Notes: a model not told the origin generated them from the letters alone. Positions 1 through 8,074 are shown, numbered from the stretch's first letter. The stretch is DNA of 29,450 nucleotides from Actinomycetota bacterium (GCA_005779345.1 SXJQ01000086.1:1-29450), one strand, 5' to 3'. Numbers and translations: made by a program.

Positions 1-163
1 CGACGAGGTTCGGAATGAGATCGTGACGGCGCTTCAGCTGAACGTCGATCTGCGACCAGGCACTGTCGACCCGGTTGCGCAGGCGGACGAGCCCGTTGTA
101 CAGCACGACGAAGGCCAGCACGACGATCAGGATCACGGCGACGATGATGATCACGGGGAGCAT
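1..163 (-). CDS. LemA family protein, N-terminal part (cut by window edge)
   Basis: Only the first 54 codons are in the window; the gene continues past position 1. The translation begins with a hydrophobic segment (MLPVIIIVAVILIVVLAFVV, residues 1-20), a single N-terminal membrane anchor. It is followed by LVRLRNRVDSAWSQIDVQLK and RRHDLIPNLV, the signature opening of the LemA family (membrane-anchored helical bundle, exposed loop on one face). The ATG at 163 is preceded by GAGAGG at a suitable distance, and a TACACT hexamer lies about 30 bp upstream. The biochemical role of LemA proteins is poorly defined, so I give none. It is read in the same direction as the phosphatase gene upstream but has its own promoter-like site in the 100-bp gap (164-263). 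The family call is secure despite truncation. Confidence 0.88.
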   Translation of the reverse strand, partial: MLPVIIIVAVILIVVLAFVVLYNGLVRLRNRVDSAWSQIDVQLKRRHDLIPNLV

Positions 164-191
164 GAGCGAAACCTCTCGTTGCGGCCTGCTG

Positions 192-197
192 AGTGTA
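192..197 (-). promoter_or_regulatory. Candidate -10 element for the LemA gene
   Basis: On the minus strand the hexamer is TACACT, identical to the candidate -10 of the DksA-type gene at 21046-21051. A start about 7 nt downstream would leave a leader of roughly 22 nt containing GAGAGG before the ATG at 163. No convincing -35 is visible. The rest of the 164-263 gap is GC-rich and shows nothing else I can name. Confidence 0.4.
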
Positions 198-263
198 GGA
201 GTGCCCGCCGACGCCCCCGGGGACCCGCACCGGCAGCCGGGTGGCGGGATCGGAGCGAGGCGA

Positions 264-1262
264 TCAGGGCGGGGTCTGCAACGACGCTCGGACGCGTTCG
301 ATTCCGCGATCGACCGAATCGAGGAGCCGCGCGTGGAGCAACGGCGACGCTGCCGCGATCACCGAGACGCCGAAACCGTCGCCAGAACCGACCGCTGGTC
401 GCGGAGCGAGGGACCCACCGGACGCGTCCGAGACGACGCCTCCTGCGGTGCCGACGATCAGCATCGCGGCGGCGATGTCGTAGGGGAAGTTGACCCCGAC
501 GGCTCCGAGCCCCACACGCCGGAACTCCGGCTCGAGCTCGGGGCAGGCTTGGATCATGCGTTGGCCCGGGTCGACGTAGGCGTCGAGCTGACCGGTGACG
601 ATCCGCGTCATCGCATACGTCGCCGACCCGAGCTCGAAGAAGCCCCCGCCCATCGCGGATGCATCGACCATCTCGGCGAGCACGTGCGCGAGCGCGAGGT
701 GGGGCCGTGCCCGGTTGCTCGCGCCGCAGAACATCGACGCGAGCTCGACCGTGCTCGACAGGCGCGCGACGCGCCGACTCCCCGCGGCGTCGTCGATTCG
801 CAGGCCGCGCCCCGCGCGGGCCACGTAGGTCGCCGGTCCGCGCAGCTCGCCGATCACGCCGACGGCCACCTCGCCGAGCGTCGCGTCGACATCGGGAGGC
901 ACGATCGCGACCGAGGCGCAGCACGCCTCGAACCCGGCCGCCGCCGGCCGGGTGCCGTCGATCGGGTCGACCACGAAGATCGCGCGCGGAGTCCCCACCT
1001 GCACGAGACCACGGTCCTCCGAGTAGTACGCGAGGTCGCCGGCGGCGCGCACGACCCGGTCGAGCGCATCTTCGGCGAGCTCGTCGATCGCGAGCGTCAC
1101 GTCGCCACCGGGCGCGGTGCCGACGCCGACTCGTGATCCGGGCACCCCCATCGCCGGGCGCACGACACGCGTGATCTCCTCGACGACAGCGACCGCGGTC
1201 GCTTCGAGCTCGTCGAGCACGCCGGCCGCGAACGCCGCTGCTGCGTCGCGCGACCCGCTCAT
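264..1262 (-). CDS. Inositol monophosphatase-like protein (divergent)
   Basis: 332 aa, somewhat longer than the usual 260-290 aa of the IMPase/FBPase/CysQ superfamily of metal-dependent sugar or inositol phosphate phosphatases. The core motif DPIDGT is present at 99-104, with D99 and D102 as expected metal ligands. An acidic SED (81-83) stands where the family has its GxE(E/D) motif, and a degenerate YDIAAA (261-266) replaces the C-terminal WDxAA motif. After DPIDGT the usual N-F pair is missing (RPAAAGF). Its stop lies 8 bp from pimA in the same direction, so it is probably the last gene of the PIM operon. A role in supplying free inositol or removing an inositol phosphate is a plausible inference; substrate cannot be read from sequence. 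The start ATG at 1262 fits the end of upstream pimA. Confidence 0.72.
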   Translation of the reverse strand: MSGSRDAAAAFAAGVLDELEATAVAVVEEITRVVRPAMGVPGSRVGVGTAPGGDVTLAIDELAEDALDRVVRAAGDLAYYSEDRGLVQVGTPRAIFVVDPIDGTRPAAAGFEACCASVAIVPPDVDATLGEVAVGVIGELRGPATYVARAGRGLRIDDAAGSRRVARLSSTVELASMFCGASNRARPHLALAHVLAEMVDASAMGGGFFELGSATYAMTRIVTGQLDAYVDPGQRMIQACPELEPEFRRVGLGAVGVNFPYDIAAAMLIVGTAGGVVSDASGGSLAPRPAVGSGDGFGVSVIAAASPLLHARLLDSVDRGIERVRASLQTPP

Positions 1263-1270
1263 CGCACCGT

Positions 1271-2362
1271 TCACCGCCGCACCTCGGCGTACAGGGCGCG
1301 GTACGTCTCGGCGAGCGCTCGCATCGACAATGCCTCGGCGCGTGCACGACCGGCGGCGACCAGCCGGGCGCGACGCGCCGGGTCGTCGAGCAACGCGCGC
1401 AGCGCCTCGCGCAGCGCGTCGGGGTCGCCGGGCGCGACGAGCAGCGCGTCGCGGTCGTGGGTCGCGACGTTGCGATACCCGTCGATGTCGGAAGCCACAA
1501 TGGCCGCGCCCGCGGCCATCCCCTCGAGCAACACCACCCCGAACGACTCGCCGCCGAGTGCGGGCGCGCAGAACACCGTGGCCGCGGCGAGGCGTCGGTC
1601 GCGCTCGTCGTCGTCGACGCGGCCGAGCCACGCCACGTCGGCGACGCCTCGTGCGCGGAGTTCCTCGGTCTGGGGACCTGCGCCCACGACCCAGAGTTCT
1701 GCGTCGCGACCGATCCCCTGCCACGCGTCGAGGAGCACACCGAGACCTTTGCGTTGTTCGTGGCGACCGACGAAGAGCACGGCCGGCCGATCGGTCGGCC
1801 ACGGGCACGCGTGCTGCGCGCGCTCGACATCGATACCGTTCCACAGCACGCGATACTCGCCGCCATAGGCGTCCTCGGCCGTCAGCCGCGCCGACTCCGA
1901 CACCGCGACGCGCGCCGCGATTCGCGACATCGGGAGGCGCAGGGCCGGCAGCGCCCACTCGCGACCCACCGCTCCCGAGATGTGATGCGTCGACACGATC
2001 GGAACCTCCGCGCCGATCGTCAGCGTGAGCGCAGGGCCGGGAACGGCAGGTTCGTGGAGATGGATGACATCGGGTTCGAGGTCGCGCAACGCGTCGATCG
2101 TCCGGCGCGCCGCCTGCTGGTCGGTCGCGATCGGAGCGATCGACCCGTTGCTCTCCCAGCCGACACTCGGGCCGACGCTCATGATCCCCGGCGCGGGCGG
2201 CGGACCGTCGCACGGCCCGACGACCCGCACGTCGACCCCGAGCCCACGGAGCGCCCGGGTGAGCCCGAGCACCTGCCCCTGCACCCCCCCGACGCGGGTC
2301 AGCGAATACGGAGAGGCCATCAGTACCCGCAGCGGGGCTGCCGCGCGACCGGTCGCCTTCAC
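1271..2362 (-). CDS. pimA: Phosphatidyl-myo-inositol mannosyltransferase PimA (GT4)
   Basis: Transfers the first mannose from GDP-mannose to the 2-position of the inositol of phosphatidylinositol at the cytoplasmic face of the membrane, the first step of PIM synthesis. The 363-aa product is a GT-B fold family-4 glycosyltransferase. Visible motifs are the N-terminal SPYSLTRVGGVQGQV glycine-rich loop, HLHEP, VLFVGRHEQRKG, and the donor-site GGESFGVVLLEGMAAG with the E-x7-E pair. I choose the GTG at 2362, which overlaps the patA stop as GTGA; an in-frame ATG at 2401 would lie inside patA and add residues not usual in the family. M. tuberculosis PimA is of similar length (378 aa) and sits in the same order pgsA-patA-pimA. 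Assignment rests on both sequence and neighbours. Confidence 0.9.
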   Translation of the reverse strand: MKATGRAAAPLRVLMASPYSLTRVGGVQGQVLGLTRALRGLGVDVRVVGPCDGPPPAPGIMSVGPSVGWESNGSIAPIATDQQAARRTIDALRDLEPDVIHLHEPAVPGPALTLTIGAEVPIVSTHHISGAVGREWALPALRLPMSRIAARVAVSESARLTAEDAYGGEYRVLWNGIDVERAQHACPWPTDRPAVLFVGRHEQRKGLGVLLDAWQGIGRDAELWVVGAGPQTEELRARGVADVAWLGRVDDDERDRRLAAATVFCAPALGGESFGVVLLEGMAAGAAIVASDIDGYRNVATHDRDALLVAPGDPDALREALRALLDDPARRARLVAAGRARAEALSMRALAETYRALYAEVRR

Positions 2363-3255
2363 TCGCGGTCCGAAGGCCAGTTCGGCTGCATGAGATGCCA
2401 CTGTTCGGGAGCGGCGCGGATGAGCGACTCGAACTCACGGGCGAGATCCTGGGTGATGCGCGTCACGTCGTCGCGTAGCCGGCCGTCGCCGCGTCGAGTG
2501 TCGAGCGGAGGGCGCACGACACCCTGGTGTTCGCGGCCGGGCCCGAAGTACACGGCGACCGGAAGGATCGGGGCGCCGCTGCGGAGCGCGAGCGTCGCGG
2601 GACCTGCGGGCAATGTCGTGCGCTCACCGAAGAACTCGACCTCGACGCCGTCGCCGGTGAGGTCGCGGTCCGACACGAGGCACACGATCCAGTTGTCGCG
2701 CAAGGCCCGCAACACGCGCCTGGTCGCGTCGGGCCCGAGCGCGACGACCTCCATCCCCATCGCGGCGCGAGCCTTGGCGAACCAAGCGAACAACTCCGGA
2801 GGCTCGACGGGTTCGACGACCACGAGGAGGCGCCCACCCTTGACGTGCGCCATCCAGGCGCCTGCCCATTCCCAGCCACCGAGATGCGGCAACGCGACGA
2901 TCGCTCCGTGTCCTCCGGCGAGCGCGGTCTCGAGGTGTTCGAACCCGACCACCTCGAAGTCGCGATCGATCGCGGCCTTCCGCTCGTGCGGGAGCCGGAA
3001 CATCTCGAGCCAGTAGCGCGCGTAGGAGTCGAACGCACCGCCGACCGCGCGTTCGAGGTCGGCGTCGGAGATCGCACCGCCCGACGCGCGACGCAGATGT
3101 CGCGCGACCATGCGTCGGCGGCCCGGCATCGTCGCGGCGAGCGCACGACCGATGCCACGAGCGGCCGGTCGTCCGAGGGCGGGCGGAACGACGCGCGCAG
3201 CGAGTGCCCCGGTGCGATACGCGACATAGGCCGCAAGGCCGCCCGCGTCGGTCAC
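2359..3255 (-). CDS. patA: Phosphatidylinositol mannoside acyltransferase PatA
   Basis: 298 aa, member of the HtrB/LpxL-like lysophospholipid acyltransferase group. In actinobacteria the enzyme in this operon position acylates the 6-OH of the first mannose of PIM. The key motif HLGGWEWAG lies near residues 123-131, carrying the H-x4-E catalytic pair. Further family features are VVVEPVEPPELFAWF, a DRDLTGDGVEVEFFGE block and GPATLALRSGAPILPVAVY. The GTG at 3255 has AGGGA about 8 nt upstream. The stop overlaps the pimA start by 4 bp (GTGA), suggesting translational coupling. It lies 33 bp downstream of pgsA. The homologue in M. tuberculosis is Rv2611c. Confidence 0.9.
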   Translation of the reverse strand: MTDAGGLAAYVAYRTGALAARVVPPALGRPAARGIGRALAATMPGRRRMVARHLRRASGGAISDADLERAVGGAFDSYARYWLEMFRLPHERKAAIDRDFEVVGFEHLETALAGGHGAIVALPHLGGWEWAGAWMAHVKGGRLLVVVEPVEPPELFAWFAKARAAMGMEVVALGPDATRRVLRALRDNWIVCLVSDRDLTGDGVEVEFFGERTTLPAGPATLALRSGAPILPVAVYFGPGREHQGVVRPPLDTRRGDGRLRDDVTRITQDLAREFESLIRAAPEQWHLMQPNWPSDRE

Positions 3256-3288
3256 GGTGCCGTCCCTGGGTTCAGCGCGATCCCCGGG

Positions 3289-4074
3289 TCAGGGACGCGA
3301 CGAAGGTCGGCCCGCGGGGTGGCGCCGGCCGGTCCGCTCGCGCGGCGAACGCGTGCCGCGCACCGCGGGTCGGCGGGTCTCCCACCACGCGCGCAGTGCC
3401 GGGGTCGCGGTCCCCGTCGTCGGAGTCGCCCGCCGGCCCGGGATCCGACCGGGGAGGCGCCGCGAACGCGCCCGCGGTTCGTGCGCTCCGGGGGTCACGG
3501 GTCGCCCCGCGGCGATCCACACCTTCGCGAATCGTTGGACCACGGTGAAGGCGCAGAGCACGAGCATGACCCACAACACGGGCACGAGCACGTCGAACGC
3601 CATGCCGACGCCGAGCAACACGAAGCGCTCGGCGCGCTCCATGAGGCCGCCGCGCGCCTCGAGACCGAGTGCCTCGGCCTTGGCGCGCTCGTAGCTGATG
3701 AGCATCGACAACGCCGCGACCGCGAAGGCGAGCATCGGCAGGTGCGCCGACTCGCGGGCCACGTACCAGCCGACGCCGCCGAGCACGACGGCGTCCGAGG
3801 CGCGGTCGGCAACGCTGTCGAAGAACGAGCCGCGGGGACCAGTACGACCACTGCTGCGCGCGAGGTTGCCGTCGAGGAGGTCGCCGAGTCCGGCGAGGGC
3901 GATCCCGACGACACCCCACACGAGGTGTCCCGACGCGACCGCGACGGCGGTCGCGATCGAACAGAGGAGGCCGAAGACCGTCAGCGCGTCGGGCGTGATG
4001 CCGAGGCGTCCGAGCCCGGCCCCGATCGGGCCGAGGCCGCGCTCGACACCGGCGCGCCAGCGTCGATCGAGCAT
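3289..4074 (-). CDS. pgsA: Phosphatidylinositol phosphate synthase (CDP-alcohol phosphatidyltransferase)
   Basis: 261 aa integral membrane enzyme that joins CDP-diacylglycerol and inositol 1-phosphate to give phosphatidylinositol phosphate, the precursor of PI and PIMs. The whole CDP-alcohol phosphatidyltransferase motif D-x2-D-G-x2-A-R-x8-G-x3-D-x3-D is intact: DLLDGNLAR, eight residues, G, SFF, D, SVA, D. Several hydrophobic segments follow the motif. From about residue 190 the protein continues as a 70-residue Arg/Pro-rich tail with no hydrophobic segments; M. tuberculosis PgsA1 is about 217 aa, so this tail looks like an addition. The ATG at 4074 has a strong AAGGGAG 6 nt upstream. Operon order pgsA-patA-pimA supports PI phosphate rather than PG phosphate synthesis. 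Confidence 0.88.
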   Translation of the reverse strand: MLDRRWRAGVERGLGPIGAGLGRLGITPDALTVFGLLCSIATAVAVASGHLVWGVVGIALAGLGDLLDGNLARSSGRTGPRGSFFDSVADRASDAVVLGGVGWYVARESAHLPMLAFAVAALSMLISYERAKAEALGLEARGGLMERAERFVLLGVGMAFDVLVPVLWVMLVLCAFTVVQRFAKVWIAAGRPVTPGAHEPRARSRRLPGRIPGRRATPTTGTATPALRAWWETRRPAVRGTRSPRERTGRRHPAGRPSSRP

Positions 4075-4092
4075 GGGGTACTCCCTTCGGGT

Positions 4093-4110
4093 TGCTCGCG
4101 ATCGCGAGCA
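4093..4110. promoter_or_regulatory. 18-bp perfect palindrome upstream of pgsA
   Basis: TGCTCGCGATCGCGAGCA is a perfect palindrome located 19-36 bp before the pgsA start codon, in the 70-bp gap after the glycoside hydrolase gene. It could be an operator for the PIM operon or the stem of a transcription terminator for the upstream gene; there is no T-run, and a palindrome with no loop is a poor terminator, so an operator is somewhat favoured. Confidence 0.4.
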
Positions 4111-4144
4111 CCAGGGTCAGGGTACCCCACCTGGCGAGGTGACC

Positions 4145-5836
4145 TCACCCTCCCGGGTCCTCCTCGATGTAGCCGACGGCGATGCCGTAACCGCCCAAGG
4201 TCGCGTTGCGAAGGTTGGAGAACGTGACCATGAAGAGGTCACCACCGGGCTCGGGGTGCACGTCGCCCTGGACGGTCACCCGGATCGTCGCGGAGCGCGA
4301 CCCGGCCGGGATCGTCACCGTGCCGCTCGCCGCCAGATAGTCGTTCGGGACAGCGGCGACGAAGTAGGGCGCGATCGACTGCGTCCGGTAATCGGCCACG
4401 ACGTCGCGGGTCGTGACCCGGTCGAGCAGGACCGGGACCTCCATCGTGACGGTCCCGGCATCGGGTTCGAGCACCTGGCCGATGTAGGGAACGAAGGTCG
4501 GTGCGCCCGGCGTGAACGGAGCCGACGGCTTCGACACGACGCCGGGCCCCGCGGTGGTCAGCGGTTGGACCGTCGCGGTGTACGCCGTGAAGTCGACGAG
4601 GGGCAACGTCGCAGTCCGCGCGCCGGCACCCACGGTCGTCGACGCGCCACCAGGGCTCGCCACGACCTTGTAGCCGGTGATCGCTGCCTGTGGCGTCGCG
4701 GGCGCGGTCCAGGTGACCGTCGCGGAACCCGGACCCGGCACGACCTTGACGGCGTCGGCCGACAGGAGCACCTGCTGGAGCCGCGTGTACGCGACCTTCT
4801 TGGTCCGGTCGAGTCGGAGCAGACCCCAGTTCTGGTAGAAGTCGGCCGGGTCGTTCCCGGGGTCGACGAGGCTGAACCAGAACAACGGCCCGCCGAACGA
4901 ATAGCGGTCCCAGGCGACCACTGCTTCCTCGAGCATGTCGGCCTGGCCCGCCTCCGACACCGCCTTGGAACTCGTACCGGTCGGGAAGCCGATCTCGGTC
5001 GCCCAGATCTGCAGGTTGGCGTCGCCGTTCGCCGCCATGATCGAGTGCAGTGCCGGCGCCTTGAAGAAGCTGTTCCACTCGGCGGCGTAGGTGGGCGCCC
5101 ACGGGAACGAGTACGGGTGGATGGCGATCGCGTCGAAGCTGCCCTTGGCCCCCGCTGCGTAGATCTGGGTGATGAAGGTCGCCATGCTGAGGTCGGTCGC
5201 GTTGTCGGCCGCCGGCGACAGACCTCCGACCATGACGAGCGATTGCGGGTCGACGGCCTTGATCGCGCTGTACGCCTTCTTCAGCAGGGTCGTGTAGCCG
5301 ACCGGATCGGCCTTCGGCCGATACACGACCCCGAGGTTCGGTTCGTTCCAGATCTCGTAGTGGTGCACGCCCTTCGGTGCGTAACGCTTCGCGGCCTCGC
5401 GGACGAAGGTCGCGAAGTGATCGGGGTTCGTCGGCGGCGTGTGGAGCGAGGTCGAACCCGCGGGGCGGGCCCACGCCGGCGCGTAGGTCGCGAGGAAGAG
5501 GACTTGGAGCCCGCGCGCGTTCGCGGCGTCGACGACGCGGTCGGTGTGCGTCCAGTTCCAGCCGGTCGCGCCGGTCGGTTGGATGCTCGGCCAGTCGAGC
5601 TGGAGGCGGATCCAGGTCATCCCCGACGCATCGATCGCGTCGAGGTCCGCGGCGAGCTGCGCGTCGCTCTCCCAGAGCAACTCCCAGTCCTGCGCGCCGA
5701 CCGTTCGACCGTCGACCGGGCTCGCGCCGGCGCGGGCCGCCCTCGGGTCGAATCGGTTGGGCACGGCGATGGCGAGCGGCGCGAGCAACAGTGCAGCGGC
5801 GAGCGTCACGAGGACGCGCCGGTGAAATCGACGCAC
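4145..5836 (-). CDS. Secreted clan-A glycoside hydrolase with FnIII-like and Calx-beta-like C-terminal domains
   Basis: 563 aa from the GTG at 5836, chosen because CAAGGGA lies 6-7 nt upstream and the protein then opens with a signal peptide (basic RRFHRR, then a hydrophobic stretch, residues 1-26). An in-frame start at 5908 would add 24 residues before it. Residues 45-355 look like a TIM-barrel glycosidase of clan GH-A, related to GH39/GH5-type enzymes: WIRLQLDWPSIQP, then HYEIWNEPN with probable acid/base E165, AIHPYSFPW, and IWATEIGFP with probable nucleophile E281. Residues about 362-445 resemble a fibronectin type III module (SATVTWTAP, ITGYKVVASPGG), and 450-560 resemble a Calx-beta domain (GTVTIPAGSRSATIRVTVQGD). 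Substrate is not predictable; a polysaccharide outside the cell is likely. It is transcribed towards pgsA and divergently from the EF-G-like gene. Confidence 0.8.
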   Translation of the reverse strand: MRRFHRRVLVTLAAALLLAPLAIAVPNRFDPRAARAGASPVDGRTVGAQDWELLWESDAQLAADLDAIDASGMTWIRLQLDWPSIQPTGATGWNWTHTDRVVDAANARGLQVLFLATYAPAWARPAGSTSLHTPPTNPDHFATFVREAAKRYAPKGVHHYEIWNEPNLGVVYRPKADPVGYTTLLKKAYSAIKAVDPQSLVMVGGLSPAADNATDLSMATFITQIYAAGAKGSFDAIAIHPYSFPWAPTYAAEWNSFFKAPALHSIMAANGDANLQIWATEIGFPTGTSSKAVSEAGQADMLEEAVVAWDRYSFGGPLFWFSLVDPGNDPADFYQNWGLLRLDRTKKVAYTRLQQVLLSADAVKVVPGPGSATVTWTAPATPQAAITGYKVVASPGGASTTVGAGARTATLPLVDFTAYTATVQPLTTAGPGVVSKPSAPFTPGAPTFVPYIGQVLEPDAGTVTMEVPVLLDRVTTRDVVADYRTQSIAPYFVAAVPNDYLAASGTVTIPAGSRSATIRVTVQGDVHPEPGGDLFMVTFSNLRNATLGGYGIAVGYIEEDPGG

Positions 5837-5907
5837 GTTCAGGTCCCTTGGCTGGATTGCCCGCCCAGCCACCAGGAGAGTCATCGGCAGACGAGCCGCG
5901 GGAATCA

Positions 5908-5922
5908 AGCGAACAATTCGCT
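5908..5922. promoter_or_regulatory. Inverted repeat in the divergent promoter region
   Basis: AGCGAA-CAA-TTCGCT has 6-bp arms and a 3-bp spacer. It sits in the 153-bp gap (5837-5989) between two divergent genes, about 33 bp upstream of the candidate -10 of the EF-G-like gene and about 72 bp upstream of the hydrolase start. This position suits an operator acting on either gene; no known regulator consensus is recognised. Confidence 0.35.
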
Positions 5923-5954
5923 CCTGACCGGGGACGGCACCCGGCGGCGTTGCT

Positions 5955-5960
5955 TAGGAT
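5955..5960 (+). promoter_or_regulatory. Candidate -10 element for the EF-G-like gene
   Basis: TAGGAT on the plus strand, 29 bp before the GTG at 5990. A start near 5967 would give a leader of about 23 nt. No clear -35 hexamer is seen. The same hexamer recurs at 23023-23028 upstream of the L,D-transpeptidase gene. Confidence 0.4.
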
Positions 5961-5989
5961 CCGCGGCACCGTCGAACCGGGGGTGCCGT

Positions 5990-8029
5990 GTGAAGTCGTT
6001 CCCGACCGCCCAGCTCCGCAACGTGGCCGTCGTCGGCCATCAGGGAGCCGGCAAGACCAGCCTCGTCGAGGCATTGCTGTACGCGTCCGGTGCCATCGGG
6101 CGCGTCGGCCGGGTCGAAGACGGCACGACGGTGTCCGACTTCGACCCCGAGGAGCACCGGCGCGCCATGTCGGTCGGTCTGACGCTCGCGCCCTTCGAGC
6201 ACGAGGGGCACAAGATCAACCTCCTCGACGCACCCGGCTACGCCGACTTCGTCGGTGACGTCGCCGCAGCGCTCGCGGCTGCCGACCTCGCGCTGTTCGT
6301 CGTCAGCGCCGTCGAGGGCGTCGAGGTCCAGACCGAGGTCGCCTGGCGCATCGCCGAGGCCCGCGGCATCCCGCGGGCCTTCTTCGTCAACAAGCTCGAC
6401 CGCGAGCGCGCCAGCTTTCGGCGCACGCTCGACCAACTGAAGGCGCGCTTCGGAGCGGGAGTCGCCCCGCTCCAACTTCCCATCGGCGAGGAAGCCGCGC
6501 TGCGCGGTGTCGTCGACCTGCTTGACGACCACGCGATCTTCTACTCCGAGGGATCGGCCGCGGGCACCGACGGCCCGAGCCCCGACGACCTGGCGGCCGA
6601 AGAACACGCGATCCACGACGCGCTCGTCGAAGGCATCGTGGTCGCCGACGACACGCTCACGGAGCGATACCTCGCCGAGGAACCCATCGACGTCCACGAG
6701 CTCGAACTCGCACTCGCGGCCGGCATCGACGCGGGCCCCGTGTTCCCGGTGCTGTGCGGCGCCGCGACCCGGCTCATCGGCGTCGATCGCCTCGCGCACT
6801 TCATCGCCGAGGAAGGGCCCGCGCCCCACGTCGGCGACGACGCGTCGGGCACCAATGGCGTGACCGCGCTCTCGGTGTTCAAGACGATCGTCGACCAGTA
6901 CGTCGGCCACGTGAACCTGTTCAAGGTCGTCCGCGGCACCGTGCGTCCCGACGATCACCTCGTCAACACGCGCACCAAGAAGGACGAGCGATTGCACCAG
7001 CTCTTCACGATGCGCGGCAAGGAACAAGAGGCCGTCACCGAGTTGGCCGCGGGCGATCTCGGCGCGGTCGCCAAACTCGCCGACGTGCGCACCGGCGACC
7101 TGCTCTCGACGGGTGGCGTCGCCGTGGAGTTCGACGCCCCGATCGCGCCCGAGCCCTTGCTCGCGACCGCGATCGTCGCGCGCAACAAGAACGACGAGGA
7201 CAAGCTCGCGAACGCGCTGCACCGCCTCGAAGACGAGGATCCTGTTCTCCGGATCGAACGCAATGCCGAGACGCACCAGACGCTGCTGTGGGGTACCGGC
7301 GAGACCCACCTGTCGATCGCGCTCTCCAAGCTCGCCGGCAAGTTCGGGGTCCCGGTCGACACCGAAGACGTGCGGGTCGCATACCGCGAGACCATCACGG
7401 GTACGGCCGAGGCCGAAGGCAAGGTCAAGAAGCAGACCGGTGGGCACGGCCAGTTCGCGATCGCCTGGCTGCGCGTGGCACCCGAACCGCGCGGGGCGGG
7501 CGTCACCTTCGACGAGGCGATCGTCGGCGGTGTCATCCCGCGCAACTTCATCCCCGCGGTCGAAAAGGGCGTGATGGACGCCGTGGCGCACGGCGGCGCG
7601 TTCGGCTTCCCGGTGGTCGACGTGGTGATCACCGTGTTCGACGGCAAGCACCATCCGGTCGACAGCTCGGAGATGGCGTTCAAGACCGCCGCCGCGACCG
7701 GACTCCGCGAGGCACTCGCTGCAGCAGGGGCGATCTTGCTGGAACCGGTGAGCGAACTCGTGATCGTCGTCCCCGAGGCGTACCAGGGCGACGTGATGGG
7801 CGACCTCAACGCCAAGCGGGGCCGGATCCACGGCTCGGCCGCGGTCGGCGACGGCGAGGTCGAGATCACTGCCTTCGTGCCGACGAGCGAGGCGATGCGG
7901 TTCTCGATCGATCTCCGGTCGATGACCCACGGCCGCGGGCGCTACCGCACTCGGCACAGCCACTACGACCCGCTGCCGGCCCACCTCGTCGAGCAGGCCC
8001 GAGCGGCCGCGGTCGGAGCAACACGCTGA
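5990..8029 (+). CDS. Elongation factor G-like GTPase (FusA2/EF-G2 type)
   Basis: 679 aa translational GTPase with EF-G domain order: G domain (1-270), domain II (~285-370), domains III-V to the end. The P-loop GHQGAGKTS is at 16-24, DAPGYADF at 80-87 and NKLD at 134-137. The switch I region reads GTTVSDFDPEEHRRAMSV instead of the D-x-E-R-G-I-T-I form of canonical EF-G, which places it in the EF-G2/FusA2 group. Domain IV carries the GGHGQFAIAWLRV and GGVIPRNFIPAVEKG blocks. Canonical FusA is expected with the str ribosomal operon elsewhere. Members of this group have no settled role; some EF-G paralogues act in ribosome recycling or stress. The GTG start at 5990 is at the first residues that align; SD is weak. 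It converges with the gene ending at 8075. Confidence 0.85.
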   Translation: MKSFPTAQLRNVAVVGHQGAGKTSLVEALLYASGAIGRVGRVEDGTTVSDFDPEEHRRAMSVGLTLAPFEHEGHKINLLDAPGYADFVGDVAAALAAADLALFVVSAVEGVEVQTEVAWRIAEARGIPRAFFVNKLDRERASFRRTLDQLKARFGAGVAPLQLPIGEEAALRGVVDLLDDHAIFYSEGSAAGTDGPSPDDLAAEEHAIHDALVEGIVVADDTLTERYLAEEPIDVHELELALAAGIDAGPVFPVLCGAATRLIGVDRLAHFIAEEGPAPHVGDDASGTNGVTALSVFKTIVDQYVGHVNLFKVVRGTVRPDDHLVNTRTKKDERLHQLFTMRGKEQEAVTELAAGDLGAVAKLADVRTGDLLSTGGVAVEFDAPIAPEPLLATAIVARNKNDEDKLANALHRLEDEDPVLRIERNAETHQTLLWGTGETHLSIALSKLAGKFGVPVDTEDVRVAYRETITGTAEAEGKVKKQTGGHGQFAIAWLRVAPEPRGAGVTFDEAIVGGVIPRNFIPAVEKGVMDAVAHGGAFGFPVVDVVITVFDGKHHPVDSSEMAFKTAAATGLREALAAAGAILLEPVSELVIVVPEAYQGDVMGDLNAKRGRIHGSAAVGDGEVEITAFVPTSEAMRFSIDLRSMTHGRGRYRTRHSHYDPLPAHLVEQARAAAVGATR

Positions 8030-8032
8030 CAA

Positions 8033-8070
8033 CCGGCCGCTGATCTCGGGCCCGACTGCTGTGCGGCCGG
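8033..8070. terminator. Candidate bidirectional terminator hairpin
   Basis: CCGGCCGC (8033-8040) and GCGGCCGG (8063-8070) form a perfect 8-bp GC stem around a 22-nt loop. The loop itself contains the palindrome TCGGGCCCGA. The structure lies in the 45-bp gap between two convergent genes. There is no T-tract on either side, as is common for actinobacterial intrinsic terminators. Confidence 0.5.
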
Positions 8071-8074
8071 GCGC

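Noticed and set aside
3698..5989. Extension of the EF-G-like frame upstream of 5990
   Set aside because: The frame stays open for 2.3 kb but overlaps pgsA and the glycosidase antisense; similarity to EF-G starts only at residue 1 of the GTG at 5990.
5954..8032. Minus-strand open frame of about 690 codons opposite the EF-G-like gene
   Set aside because: The plus strand encodes clear GTPase motifs across the whole length; the antisense frame has none.
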